A DNA stretch of 48,556 nt from Betaproteobacteria bacterium (lineage in GTDB: Bacteria > Pseudomonadota > Gammaproteobacteria > Burkholderiales > SG8-39), in assembly GCA_009693435.1 (NCBI GenBank), contig SHXF01000023.1, positions 1 to 48,556 on the forward strand, in the 5' to 3' direction. Under the pieces are notes generated by a model. That model saw only the letters and a program-made list of their open reading frames with translations, had not been told where the DNA came from and did no database searches. Below, in pieces: positions 32,186-41,077 of the stretch. Every line of letters starts with the position of its first letter. Positions within the stretch are counted from its first letter, which is position 1. The translations under genes were made by a program, and so were the position numbers.

Positions 32186-34953
32186 ACAAGCCGGCAGAAA
32201 ACTTATCCACCGCCTTGAATGTCAACGGCAAACCGGTGGAGACGCATGCGCATCCGGCCAGCCGACTGTCCGACGTATTGCGTGACGAGCTCGGTCTCAC
32301 CGGCACCAAAATCGGCTGTCATGCCGGCGATTGCGGTGCCTGCACCGTGCTGCTCGACGGGCAACAGGTGTGCTCTTGCATTGTCGGTCTGGGCCAGTGC
32401 GCCGGCCGCGCGGTCACCACCGTCGAAGGCCTCGCCGGGCCGGACGGCCGCCTCAATGCCTTGCAGCAGGCCTTCCATAAACACGGCGCGGCGCAATGCG
32501 GCATTTGCACGCCGGGCATGCTGATGGCCGCGACCGACCTGCTCGCGCGCAATGCCAATCCGGATGAGCTGGCGGTGCAGGATGCCCTGGGTGGCGTGCT
32601 GTGCCGTTGCACCGGCTATCGCAAGATTATCGAGGCGGTGCTGGCCGTGGCCAAGGGTGATCTGGCCATAGTCGAGCCGCCGGTGGGCGCGGCGGTCGGC
32701 AGCCGCGCGGCCAAGACCGACGGCATCGCCAAGTTGACCGGTGCAGAACTGTACGGCGCGGACAAGGCACCGGCAGGCGCCCTGTGGCTGCGCGCGCTGC
32801 GTTCGCCGCACGCGCGGGCTAAATTTTCTTTCGGTGACTTCAAGCCGCTGTTGGCAAAATACCCGGGCCTCGTCGATATCGTCACCGCACGCGATGTGCC
32901 GGAAAACAGTTTCGGTATTTTCCCGGATGTAAAAGACCAGCCGGTTTTTGGCGACTTGCAGGCACGCTTTCGCGGCGAAGCGGTTTGCGCCCTGGTCGGT
33001 GATTGCGAGACATTGCTGCGCATTCGCGATGAAGAAGTGCCGATCGCATGGCAGGTGCTATCGCCTCTGCTCGAATCGGCCGCGGCGCTGGCCGATACAC
33101 GCGAGCCCCTGCATGCCAACAACCCCGATAACGTGCTGGTCCGCGGGCGTGTCGTCAAGGGTGATGCCGACAAGGCGCTGGCCGCAGCCGCGTTCGTCGC
33201 CGAAGGGGTATTTACCACCGTCCATGTCGAGCACGGCTATATCGAACCCGAAGCCGGTTACGCCGAGTGTTTCAGCGAGAAGGGCGTAGCGCGCATACGT
33301 ATTTTTGCCAGCACCCAGACGCCGTACATGGATCGCGACGAAATCGCGCGCATCCTGAAACTCCAGCCTGCACAGGTGCACATCATTCCCTCGGCCATGG
33401 GTGGCGGCTTTGGCGGAAAGCTTGACATCGCCATCCAGCCGATGCTGGCGGTGGCGGCATGGAAACTCAAGCGCGCGGTGCGCGGGGTCTACACCCGGCC
33501 CGAATCCATGGTTTCGACGACCAAACGCCATCCGGCTTTCATGCAGGTGCGTTTCGCCTGTGACGCCAAGGGGCATCTGCTCGCCGCCGATTTCGCCGGT
33601 GACTTCAATACAGGCGCCTACGCTTCCTGGGGCAATACGGTTGCCAATCGTGTGCCCATTCACGCCTCGGGCCCGTATTTTGTTCCGCATGTCAGGGCGA
33701 CGACGCGCGCCGTCTATACCAACAATGCCATCGCCGGTGCGTTTCGCGGCTTTGGCGTGCCGCAATCGACCATCGCGCACGAGACGCTGATCGATGACCT
33801 GGCGCAAAGGATCGGCATCGACCGGCTGGAGTTTCGCCTTATCAATGCCCTTCGCGCCGGCCAGGCGACGGCCACCGGCCAGGTGCTCAAAGCGAGCGCC
33901 GGTCTTGGCCAGTGCCTCGAGGCGCTCAAGCCGCGCTGGCTGAAGGCACAAGCCGAATGTACGGCCTTTAATCTTGCGGAGAAAACCGGGAATTTGCGCC
34001 GCGGCGTCGGGGTGGCCTGCATGTGGTACGGCTGCGGCAATACCGTCATCGCCAATCCGTCGACCATGCGCGCCGGCCTGACGCGCAAGGGGCGCATCAT
34101 GTTTTATAACGGCGCGGTGGATATCGGCCAGGGCTCCAACACCACGCTAGCGCAGGTGCTGGCCGACGCGCTGGGATTGCGCATGGCCGACATTGATTTT
34201 GTCATGGGCGATACCGACCTCACCGCCGATGCCGGCAAGACCTCGGCCTCGCGCCAGGCGTTTGTGTCGGGCAGCGCATCGCGCCTCGCCGGTGAGCAAC
34301 TGCGTGCACGCATGCTCGCGCTGGTAGAGGCAAAACCCGACGCCAGCTTGCGCCTGGAACAAGGCGAACTGGTCGCCACCGATCGTGCAGGGGAACATCG
34401 CATGCGGCTGTCCGAGTTGCCTTGCGACGAGCGCGGCAACGTCCTCACCGGCGAGGGCACCTTCGATCCGCCGACCATTGCGCTGGACAAGGACGGCCAG
34501 GGTGTCCCCTACGCAACCTACGCGTTTGCTGCGCAAATGGCCGAGGTGGAAGTGGATATCGAATTGGGTACGGTAAGGGTGCTGCGCATCGGCGCGGCGC
34601 ACGACGTTGGCCGCGCGCTGAATCTCACGCAAGTCGAAGGCCAGATCCATGGTGGAGTGGCACAGGGGCTGGGCCTCGCGCTGATGGAGGACTACCAGGC
34701 CGGCAAGACCGACAATCTGCACGACTACCTTATTCCCACCATGGGCGACATACCGCCGATAGACGTCTTCCTGATCGAGGATGCCGAGCCGCTCGGCCCT
34801 TACGGAGCCAAAGGCGTCGGTGAGCCGGCACTGATCGCCACCGCGCCGGCGATATTCGGCGCCATACGTCATGCCACCGGCGTGATTGTGCGCGATGCGC
34901 CGGCGACACCGGACCGGCTGCGCAAACTCCTGCTCAAGCAAGCGGGCCGGTAA
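32182..34953 (+). CDS. Molybdenum hydroxylase, fused 2Fe-2S and molybdopterin subunits
   Basis: A 923-residue fusion. Residues 1-160 are the two [2Fe-2S] domains: GCHAGDCGAC (Cys46, 51, 54) with Cys64 or 66, then CGICTPG (106, 109) and CRCTG (141, 143). The remainder is the Moco-binding CoxL-type part: SAMGGGFGGK, AFRGFGVPQ and the catalytic Glu881 in GAKGVGEPAL. Such enzymes add water-derived oxygen to an electrophilic carbon next to a ring nitrogen. Small and large subunits are separate chains in most relatives. The partner FAD subunit is immediately upstream with a 4-base overlap. Downstream neighbours point to an N-heterocycle as substrate, which is inference. Confidence 0.92.
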   Translation: MNKPAENLSTALNVNGKPVETHAHPASRLSDVLRDELGLTGTKIGCHAGDCGACTVLLDGQQVCSCIVGLGQCAGRAVTTVEGLAGPDGRLNALQQAFHKHGAAQCGICTPGMLMAATDLLARNANPDELAVQDALGGVLCRCTGYRKIIEAVLAVAKGDLAIVEPPVGAAVGSRAAKTDGIAKLTGAELYGADKAPAGALWLRALRSPHARAKFSFGDFKPLLAKYPGLVDIVTARDVPENSFGIFPDVKDQPVFGDLQARFRGEAVCALVGDCETLLRIRDEEVPIAWQVLSPLLESAAALADTREPLHANNPDNVLVRGRVVKGDADKALAAAAFVAEGVFTTVHVEHGYIEPEAGYAECFSEKGVARIRIFASTQTPYMDRDEIARILKLQPAQVHIIPSAMGGGFGGKLDIAIQPMLAVAAWKLKRAVRGVYTRPESMVSTTKRHPAFMQVRFACDAKGHLLAADFAGDFNTGAYASWGNTVANRVPIHASGPYFVPHVRATTRAVYTNNAIAGAFRGFGVPQSTIAHETLIDDLAQRIGIDRLEFRLINALRAGQATATGQVLKASAGLGQCLEALKPRWLKAQAECTAFNLAEKTGNLRRGVGVACMWYGCGNTVIANPSTMRAGLTRKGRIMFYNGAVDIGQGSNTTLAQVLADALGLRMADIDFVMGDTDLTADAGKTSASRQAFVSGSASRLAGEQLRARMLALVEAKPDASLRLEQGELVATDRAGEHRMRLSELPCDERGNVLTGEGTFDPPTIALDKDGQGVPYATYAFAAQMAEVEVDIELGTVRVLRIGAAHDVGRALNLTQVEGQIHGGVAQGLGLALMEDYQAGKTDNLHDYLIPTMGDIPPIDVFLIEDAEPLGPYGAKGVGEPALIATAPAIFGAIRHATGVIVRDAPATPDRLRKLLLKQAGR

Positions 34954-34955
34954 AG

Positions 34956-35063
34956 GTGCGCAGCGACATTCCCGATGTGTCGGTCGAGAGTTTTGACCGA
35001 CTCGCCGGGATCAATCTGCGCGGCGCGTTCTCGCTGACCCGGGCGGTCGCGGTTTTCACATGA
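34956..35063 (+). pseudogene. Short fragment of a short-chain dehydrogenase
   Basis: Thirty-five codons from GTG 34956 read VRSDIPDVSVESFDRLAGIN, then LRGAFSLTRAV. The last part matches the 'N-L-R-G-x-F-x-L-T-x-A' helix of classical SDRs, which normally lies about 100 residues into the protein. Nothing before or after belongs to an SDR. I take it as a leftover of a deleted gene between the hydroxylase and the reductase. Confidence 0.55.
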
Positions 35064-35075
35064 AAGTGATGTGAT

Positions 35076-36632
35076 ATGGCTACCACCCACGCCGATCCCG
35101 CCGCCGAGGTCGTTCCCGACCCGTTCGAAAAGGGCGGCGGCAAGATTGTCTGCAACGCCTGCCCGGTGTTGTGCAATATCACCGAGGGACGTTCCGGCGC
35201 CTGCGACCGCTATGCCAATGCGGCCGGGGTGTTGACGCGTGTTGATCCGCTGTTGCTGATGCAACGACCGGCTGGCAACCCCCGCCTGGTAAGGTTCTCC
35301 AGCGATACCGGCTGGAACGGCAATCCGCTTGAACCCGTTCACCCTGAGCCTGTCGAAGGGCATATTCCCGGTGCAAACAGCGCTTCGACAGGCGCAGCGC
35401 CAACGGAAGATCTGTTTGTCTCCGGCGTCGGTTCGGGAACCACGTATCCGGACTACAAGCCCGCGCCCTTTATCGTTTCATCCAGGCACCAGGGCGTTGA
35501 CATGGTCACCGTGGTGACCGAAGGCATATTCAGTTACTGCAGTTTCAAGATCAAGATCGATACCGACCGTTATCTGGGACCGGAGCAGGCTTCGATACGC
35601 GTGGACGGCGAGGTGATCGGCCATGTCACCACCATCGAATATGGTTCGCAAATGCTCTCGATCGGTGGTGTGCACCACCTCACCGGCGGCAGTAAAAAGG
35701 AAGGGCGCGTCACCTGCGATGTGATGATGACCCTGGGCAACAAGCAGCCGGTGGAGTTTGATATCGAAGGCGGCTCCAGGGTCGTGGTGCAGGCGGGCAG
35801 GGCACCCGTCATCAACGGCGTCGAAGAGCAGCGCATGCGCGTCGGCTGCGGCTCGGCCACCATAGGCATATTCGCCCAGCAGTGGGAGGGCCATGTCGAT
35901 GAAGTGGTGGTGGTCGATGACCACATTACCGGCGTGCTGTCCGAGCACCAGGCGGGCAGATTTCTCGACATGCGCGATGGCGGCATCAAGGTCATCGGCC
36001 GCAAGTCCACAGCCGGACGCTATTTCCAGGTCGCCAATCCCGGCTCCGGCTGGGGTGGCACCGACATCACCGACCCGCTGAAGATCATCAAGTCCATAGA
36101 CCCGAAAAAGGCCTGGCCGGGCGAGCGCATCCTGTTTGTCTCGACCACCGGCGAGGATTGGGCGTATTTCATTCTCGACGACAAGCTGCAGCCGCAGCCG
36201 GCACCGGTGCCCGATGCCATCAGGAAAGTGGTGGACCGCATTGGCGAGAACTGCGAACCGGCGCTGTGCACGGTGCTGTTCATGGGTGGCGCCGGCGGTT
36301 CGCTGCGTGCCGGGGTCACCGAAAACCCGATCGCACTGACCCGTTCGATCAAGGAAGCGCTGGTGCAGGTCACCTGTGGCGGCGCCCCGGCCTACATCTG
36401 GCCCGGCGGCGGCATCATGGTCATGACCGACGTGATGAAAATGCCCGATGCCTCGTTTGGCTGGGTGCCGACGCCGGCGATTGTCGCGCCGGTGGAATTC
36501 AGCATGAGGCTTGCCGATTACGAAAAGCTCGGCGGGCACATGGACCGGGTGCAGACGCTGCAGCAGGTGCTGGCAACGGAGCGGCACAGGATCAGCGGAT
36601 GGGAGCCGTCCAATCCGTGGCCCATTTCATGA
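35076..36632 (+). CDS. hnr: 6-hydroxynicotinate reductase-like iron-sulfur enzyme
   Basis: A 518-residue protein. The N-terminus has Cys26, 29, 33 and 43 in CNACPVLCNITEGRSGACDR, a 4Fe-4S site. The long middle and end (DYKPAPFIVSSRHQGVD, VEEQRMRVGCGSATIGIF, GGAPAYIWPGGGI, PAIVAPVEFSMR) match what I know as 6-hydroxynicotinate reductase, which in Eubacterium barkeri reduces the pyridone ring using ferredoxin. Residues 87-108 or so are an insertion encoded by a REP-like element (separate entry). GCGSAT (Thr262) resembles an ApbE flavinylation site. The ApbE-like gene overlaps its stop codon (ATGA). The name is from memory of the family; confidence is moderate for the exact substrate and high for the fold. 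Confidence 0.78.
   Translation: MATTHADPAAEVVPDPFEKGGGKIVCNACPVLCNITEGRSGACDRYANAAGVLTRVDPLLLMQRPAGNPRLVRFSSDTGWNGNPLEPVHPEPVEGHIPGANSASTGAAPTEDLFVSGVGSGTTYPDYKPAPFIVSSRHQGVDMVTVVTEGIFSYCSFKIKIDTDRYLGPEQASIRVDGEVIGHVTTIEYGSQMLSIGGVHHLTGGSKKEGRVTCDVMMTLGNKQPVEFDIEGGSRVVVQAGRAPVINGVEEQRMRVGCGSATIGIFAQQWEGHVDEVVVVDDHITGVLSEHQAGRFLDMRDGGIKVIGRKSTAGRYFQVANPGSGWGGTDITDPLKIIKSIDPKKAWPGERILFVSTTGEDWAYFILDDKLQPQPAPVPDAIRKVVDRIGENCEPALCTVLFMGGAGGSLRAGVTENPIALTRSIKEALVQVTCGGAPAYIWPGGGIMVMTDVMKMPDASFGWVPTPAIVAPVEFSMRLADYEKLGGHMDRVQTLQQVLATERHRISGWEPSNPWPIS
35337..35392. repeat. REP-like palindromic element inside the reductase gene
   Basis: The stretch gttcaccctgagcctgtcga and following bases is the widespread proteobacterial repeat whose translation is VHPEPVEG on one strand and PFDRLRVNG on the other. 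Arms cctgtcgaag (35349-35358) and cttcgacagg (35383-35392) pair perfectly around 24 bases. The insert keeps the reading frame open. Confidence 0.85.
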
Positions 36633-37510
36633 AAAGGATGCCCGGCATGAGTGGCGCAGTATGCGCCCGGCTGGATCGCGATCGCGTGCATTTCCAGCAC
36701 GGGCCCATCGATCTGGTCATCGAAGCCTGTGGCGAGCCCGCCGCCGTGCGCGCGGCCCACGCACTGGCGTGGCGACGTTTTCAAGGCCTGCTCGAAGGCC
36801 TGGTCGCCGAGTTACCCTTGTTGCGCAGCCCGGTGCAGCAGGCACGGACGGTGAAACTTCCGGTTGCCAAACGCATGGTGGAAGCCTGCTGGCCTTATCG
36901 CAATATTTTTGTCACGCCGATGGCGGCGGTGGCCGGGGCGGTTGCGGACGAGGTGCTCGATGCACTGGTCATGGCCGGTGTCGACAAGGCCTATGTCAAT
37001 AACGGCGGCGATATCGCGCTGCACCTCAATCCTGGCGAGAGCTTCAGGGTTGGCGTGGTGGCGGGGTTGGCGCAGATCGCCGGTGACCTCACCGTCAGCG
37101 CGGACTCGCCGGTGCGCGGCGTCGCCACGAGCGGCTGGCGTGGCCGCAGTTTCAGCCTCGGCATTGCCGACAGTGTTACGGTACTCGCGGCCAGTGCCGC
37201 CGTGGCCGACGCCGCCGCGACCATCATTGCCAACGCCGTCAATATTGACGACGCCGCGATTGAACGCCGGCCCGCGTGTACATTAAAAGACGACACTGAC
37301 CTTGGCGAGCGTCTGGTCACGGTGGCGGTGGGCCGCTTGCCCGCGCAAAAAATACAGGCGGCACTGGCCAGTGGCCAGGCCGCAGCACAGCGCCTGCTCG
37401 ATGCCGGCCTGATTTGCGGCGCGGTGTTGTTGTTACAAGGCGAGGCGCAGGTCACGGGCCTGCCCGGCGCTATAAATTCAGCCCGGATACACCAACTCGA
37501 ATACGCATAG
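36629..37510 (+). CDS. UPF0280 family protein (ApbE-like flavin transferase fold)
   Basis: A 293-residue protein starting at ATG 36629, which overlaps the reductase stop (ATGA). Segments PIDLVIEACGEP, AVAGAVADEVLDALVMAG, AYVNNGGDIALHL, GVATSGWRGRSFSLGIADSV and ADAAATIIANAV are the UPF0280 counterpart of the ApbE FAD:protein FMN transferase core (NxGGDI, GxATSG, ADAxAT). The family is related to ApbE but lacks its lipoprotein signal. Coupled translation suggests it matures or modifies the reductase. Function unproven. Confidence 0.82.
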   Translation: MKRMPGMSGAVCARLDRDRVHFQHGPIDLVIEACGEPAAVRAAHALAWRRFQGLLEGLVAELPLLRSPVQQARTVKLPVAKRMVEACWPYRNIFVTPMAAVAGAVADEVLDALVMAGVDKAYVNNGGDIALHLNPGESFRVGVVAGLAQIAGDLTVSADSPVRGVATSGWRGRSFSLGIADSVTVLAASAAVADAAATIIANAVNIDDAAIERRPACTLKDDTDLGERLVTVAVGRLPAQKIQAALASGQAAAQRLLDAGLICGAVLLLQGEAQVTGLPGAINSARIHQLEYA

Positions 37511-37521
37511 GGAAGAGGGCA

Positions 37522-37775
37522 ATGGCGACAAAGTCCAGGGATAGAGGCGCAGACAAGGCGCCCATTGTGGAGATTCGCAAAATCGTGCTCATTCGTGCTC
37601 ATGGTCGAGGACATTCACCACGAGGGCGGCCCCCGCTTCGAAATGGGCGTGCCGGATGCACCCCGGTCGGGTGAAATTATGTTTATTCTGGCGATGACCA
37701 CGGGAGCGCGCGTGCACGCCGCGTGTCGGCGGGCTCAAGGCCTCCGAAATCAAGGTCGGCGATGGACAACAATAG
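37522..37775 (+). pseudogene. Amino-acid-synthesis (AA_synth, PF06684-like) family pseudogene
   Basis: Three pieces in different frames spell a shrunken AA_synth protein. From ATG 37522 the frame reads APIVEIRKIVLI. A shift near 37600 gives MVEDIHHEGG, the family's N-terminal block. This runs straight into RFEMGVPDAPRSGEIMFILA, the family's C-terminal block, so about 100 residues are missing. A second shift near 37720 gives RVGGLKASEIKVGDGQQ and a TAG at 37773. At least one large deletion and two frameshifts make it non-functional. The 37776-37887 gap that follows shows only the ribosome site of the next gene. Confidence 0.75.
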
Positions 37776-37887
37776 CGGTTAATCGCGAGGGGCGCGGGGA
37801 ATGCGGCAAGGAAGCCGCCACTTGTTCAAGCGAACCTTGTGTTTCATGCAGCGGCAGTTTTCGGTTTTATTCTCTGGGAGAACGACA

Positions 37888-39099
37888 ATGAAAGCACGCA
37901 GGCAGTTTCTCGTAACCGCGGCAATGCTGGCCGTTGCGGCCGGCTTCGCCGCACCGGTGTCGGCGCAAGGCACCATCAAGATCGGTGAACTCAACAGCTA
38001 CAAGGTGTTCCCGGCCTTTCTCGAGCCCTACAAGCGCGGCCTCGAACTCGCCGTGGATGAAGTCAACGCCACCGGCGGGGTGTTCGGCCGCAAGATCGAG
38101 GTGATATCGCGCGACGACAACGGCACCACCGGCGACGCGGTGCGCGTGGCCGAAGAACTGCTGTCGCGTGAAAACGTGCAATTCCTCATCGGCACCTTCC
38201 CCTCCAATGTCGGCCTTGCCGTCGCCGATTTTGCCAAGCAGAAAAAAGTGCTGTTCATCGCCGCCGAGCCGCTGACCGACAAGATCGTCTGGCAAAACGG
38301 CAACCGCTATACCTACCGCCTGCGCGCATCGACATACATGCAGACGGCGATGCTGATTCCGGATGCGGTCAAGCTGAAGAAAAAGCGCTGGGCGATCATT
38401 TACCCGAACTATGAATACGGCCAGTCGGCGACGGCGGCATTCAAGGAGCTGCTGAAAAAAGCCCAGCCGGACGTCGAGTTTGTCAGCGAGCAGGCCGTCA
38501 CACTGGGCAAGATCGACGCCGGTGCGGTGGCGCAGGCGGTGGCCGATGCCAGACCGGACGCCATTTTCTCCTCGCTGTTTGGCGGCGACCTGTCCCGGTT
38601 CGCGCGTGAAATCAACGTCCGCGGCCTGTTCAAGAACACTGCGGTGTTCAACCTTCTGGCCGGGGAACCCGAATATCTTGATCCGCTCAAGGACGACACG
38701 CCGGAAGGCTGGTATGTCACCGGCTACCCGTGGGCCGAAATCAAGACGCCCGAGCACAAGAAGTTTCTCGATGCCTACCAGAAGAAGTTCAACGATTATC
38801 CGCGCCTCGGCTCCATCGTCGGCTATGCCACGGTGATGTCCGCGGCCGCCGTCCTGCGCAAGGCCGGCAGCGTCGACACCGAGAAACTGATCGCCGCGAT
38901 GAAGGGCCTGCAGGTCGATACGCCCTTTGGCAAGGTGACCTACCGCACCCAGGACAACCAGTCCACGATGGGCGCCTACGTCGGGCGCATCGGCAAGAAG
39001 GACGGCAAGGGCGTGATGCTGCCCGGCTGGTCCTACCAGGACGGCGCGAAATTCCTGCCCAGCGATGCCGATGTGAAAAAGATGCGGCCGGCAGACTGA
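37888..39099 (+). CDS. Branched-chain-type ABC transporter substrate-binding protein
   Basis: A 403-residue periplasmic receptor of the LivK/Leu-Ile-Val-binding type. Signal peptide MKARRQFLVTAAMLAVAAGF, cleavage near VSAQ-G. Core: GTIKIGELNSYK, LAVDEVNATGGVFGRKIEV, FLIGTFPSNVGLAVADFA, AIIYPNYEYGQSA and GYATVMSAAAVLRKAG. ATG 37888 has GGGAGAA at good spacing; the longer frame is rejected. Permease and ATPases follow in order. Receptors of this class also bind aromatic acids and amides, so the operon context (N-heterocycle) is the best guide to its ligand. Confidence 0.94.
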   Translation: MKARRQFLVTAAMLAVAAGFAAPVSAQGTIKIGELNSYKVFPAFLEPYKRGLELAVDEVNATGGVFGRKIEVISRDDNGTTGDAVRVAEELLSRENVQFLIGTFPSNVGLAVADFAKQKKVLFIAAEPLTDKIVWQNGNRYTYRLRASTYMQTAMLIPDAVKLKKKRWAIIYPNYEYGQSATAAFKELLKKAQPDVEFVSEQAVTLGKIDAGAVAQAVADARPDAIFSSLFGGDLSRFAREINVRGLFKNTAVFNLLAGEPEYLDPLKDDTPEGWYVTGYPWAEIKTPEHKKFLDAYQKKFNDYPRLGSIVGYATVMSAAAVLRKAGSVDTEKLIAAMKGLQVDTPFGKVTYRTQDNQSTMGAYVGRIGKKDGKGVMLPGWSYQDGAKFLPSDADVKKMRPAD

Positions 39100-39199
39100 T
39101 CGAGCCCAAAGCCGCCGCGGCGTGACGCGGAGGATGCGGATCCCCTTCTGATTCCGTGTCTTTCCGCGTCAATCCGCGGTTTCATTTTGTCCTGACCCC

Positions 39200-41077
39200 A
39201 TGTCCAGTTTTGTCATCCAGTTCCTCAACGGCCTTGCCGGCGCCTCCGCGCTGTTCCTGGTGGCGGTCGGCTTGTCGCTGATTTTTGGCGTCACGCGCAT
39301 TGTCAATTTCGCCCACGGCTCCCTGTACATGGTGGGCATCTATATCGCCTACAGCCTGATCGCCAGGCTGGGCGGCGGGGCGCTGGGCTTCTGGACCGGC
39401 ATTGTGCTCTCGGCGCTGGCGGTGGGCCTGCTGGGCGCGTTCATCGAGATGGTGTTGTTGCGGCGCATCTACCATGCGCCCGAATTGTTCCAATTGCTGG
39501 CCACTTTCGGACTGACGCTGGTGATCAAGGACGCCGCGCTGTGGATCTGGGGCGCCGAGGATTTGCTCGGGCCGCGCGCGCCCGGCCTTGGCAGCTCGAT
39601 CGACGTGCTGGGCAAGCCGCTGCCCGAGTACGACCTGCTGCTCATATTCATCGGCCCGGCGGTGCTGGGCCTGCTCTGGCTGCTGCTCAACCGAACCCGC
39701 TGGGGCACGCTGGTGCGGGCGGCGACGCAGGATCGCGACATGGTCGGTGCGCTGGGCGTGAACCAGAAGTGGCTGTTCACCGGTGTGTTTGCCCTGGGTT
39801 CGATGCTCGCGGGCCTGGGCGGCGCGCTGCAGATTCCGCGAGAACCGGCACAACTGTTTCTCGACCTGACCTCGATATCGGATGCCTTTGTCGTGGTGGT
39901 GATCGGCGGCATGGGCAGCATTCCCGGGGCGTTTCTCGCCGCCTTGCTCATCTCCGAAATCAAGGCCTTGTGCTATGGCATCGGGCAGGTGACGCTGTTT
40001 GGCACGGTGATTTCGCTGTCCAAGCTGACGTTGGTGGTGGAGTTCCTGGTAATGGCCGTGGTCTTGATCGTGCGGCCCTGGGGCTTGCTCGGACGGCCGC
40101 AATCGGTGGCGCATGTCTCCAGCGCCCATGTCGAACCACCGCTGCGTCCGGCCGGGCCGCAATTGCAGCGCGGCGCCTGGGCCTTGCTCGCGCTGCTGCT
40201 TGCCTTGCCCTTCATTTCGACGCCTTACACGGTAATCCTCGGCATAGACATCCTGGTATTCGCCTTGTTTGCCGCGAGCCTGCATTTCATGATGGGACCG
40301 GCGGGCATGGTCTCCTTCGGCCACGCCGCATACATGGGGCTCGGGGCTTACGGGGCGGGACTGCTGCTCAAGAGCGCCGGCGCGCCGATGGAAGTCTCGC
40401 TGCTCGCCGCGCCCCTTCTGGCCGGGGCCGGCGCGCTGGTGTTTGGCTGGTTTTGCGTGCGCCTGTCCGGCGTCTACCTGGCCATGCTGACCCTGGCTTT
40501 CGCGCAGATCGCCTGGTCGGTGATGTTCCAGTGGGACGAGTTCACCGGCGGCTCCAACGGCCTGGTGGGGATCTGGCCGGCCGCGTGGCTGTCGGACAAG
40601 ACGGCGTTTTACTACCTCACGCTGGCGCTGTGTGGCGCCGGCATCTGGATGCTCCGGCACATGCTGTTCTCGCCCTGGGGCTATGCGCTGCGCGCCGGCC
40701 GTGATTCGCCGCTGCGCTGCGATGCCATAGGCATCGACCTTGCGCGCCTGCAGTGGAGCGCCTTTGTCGCGGTCGGCATGTTCGGCGGCCTCGCCGGCGC
40801 CGTGTATGCGTATTCCAAGGGCAGCATTTCCCCCGATGTCATGAGCATTGCGCGCTCGGTCGACGGCCTGGTGATGGTATTGCTCGGCGGCGTGCAGACC
40901 CTGTCCGGACCGGTTGTGGGTGCCGTGGTATTCACCTGGCTGCAGGACACCATCGCGCGCAACACCGACTACTGGCGCGCACTGCTTGGCATGACCATCA
41001 TCGTGCTGGTGCTGGCCTTCCCGCAGGGCATCGTCGGTTTCGTCCGTTCGCGTTTTACCCGCCGCGAGGACGCGTGA
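39200..41077 (+). CDS. Fused LivH-LivM branched-chain-type ABC permease
   Basis: A 625-residue protein joining both permease halves. Residues 1-290 are LivH-like (GLSLIFGVTRIVNFAHGSLYM, LLATFGLTLVIKDAA, GSIPGAFLAALL). Residues 310-625 are LivM-like (GPAGMVSFGHAAYMGLGAYG, GVYLAMLTLAFAQIAW, GVQTLSGPVVGAVVF). The two are usually separate genes. The hydrophilic linker around residues 300-315 (SVAHVSSAHVEPPLRPAG) is short. The start of livG overlaps its stop (GTGA). Confidence 0.93.
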   Translation: MSSFVIQFLNGLAGASALFLVAVGLSLIFGVTRIVNFAHGSLYMVGIYIAYSLIARLGGGALGFWTGIVLSALAVGLLGAFIEMVLLRRIYHAPELFQLLATFGLTLVIKDAALWIWGAEDLLGPRAPGLGSSIDVLGKPLPEYDLLLIFIGPAVLGLLWLLLNRTRWGTLVRAATQDRDMVGALGVNQKWLFTGVFALGSMLAGLGGALQIPREPAQLFLDLTSISDAFVVVVIGGMGSIPGAFLAALLISEIKALCYGIGQVTLFGTVISLSKLTLVVEFLVMAVVLIVRPWGLLGRPQSVAHVSSAHVEPPLRPAGPQLQRGAWALLALLLALPFISTPYTVILGIDILVFALFAASLHFMMGPAGMVSFGHAAYMGLGAYGAGLLLKSAGAPMEVSLLAAPLLAGAGALVFGWFCVRLSGVYLAMLTLAFAQIAWSVMFQWDEFTGGSNGLVGIWPAAWLSDKTAFYYLTLALCGAGIWMLRHMLFSPWGYALRAGRDSPLRCDAIGIDLARLQWSAFVAVGMFGGLAGAVYAYSKGSISPDVMSIARSVDGLVMVLLGGVQTLSGPVVGAVVFTWLQDTIARNTDYWRALLGMTIIVLVLAFPQGIVGFVRSRFTRREDA

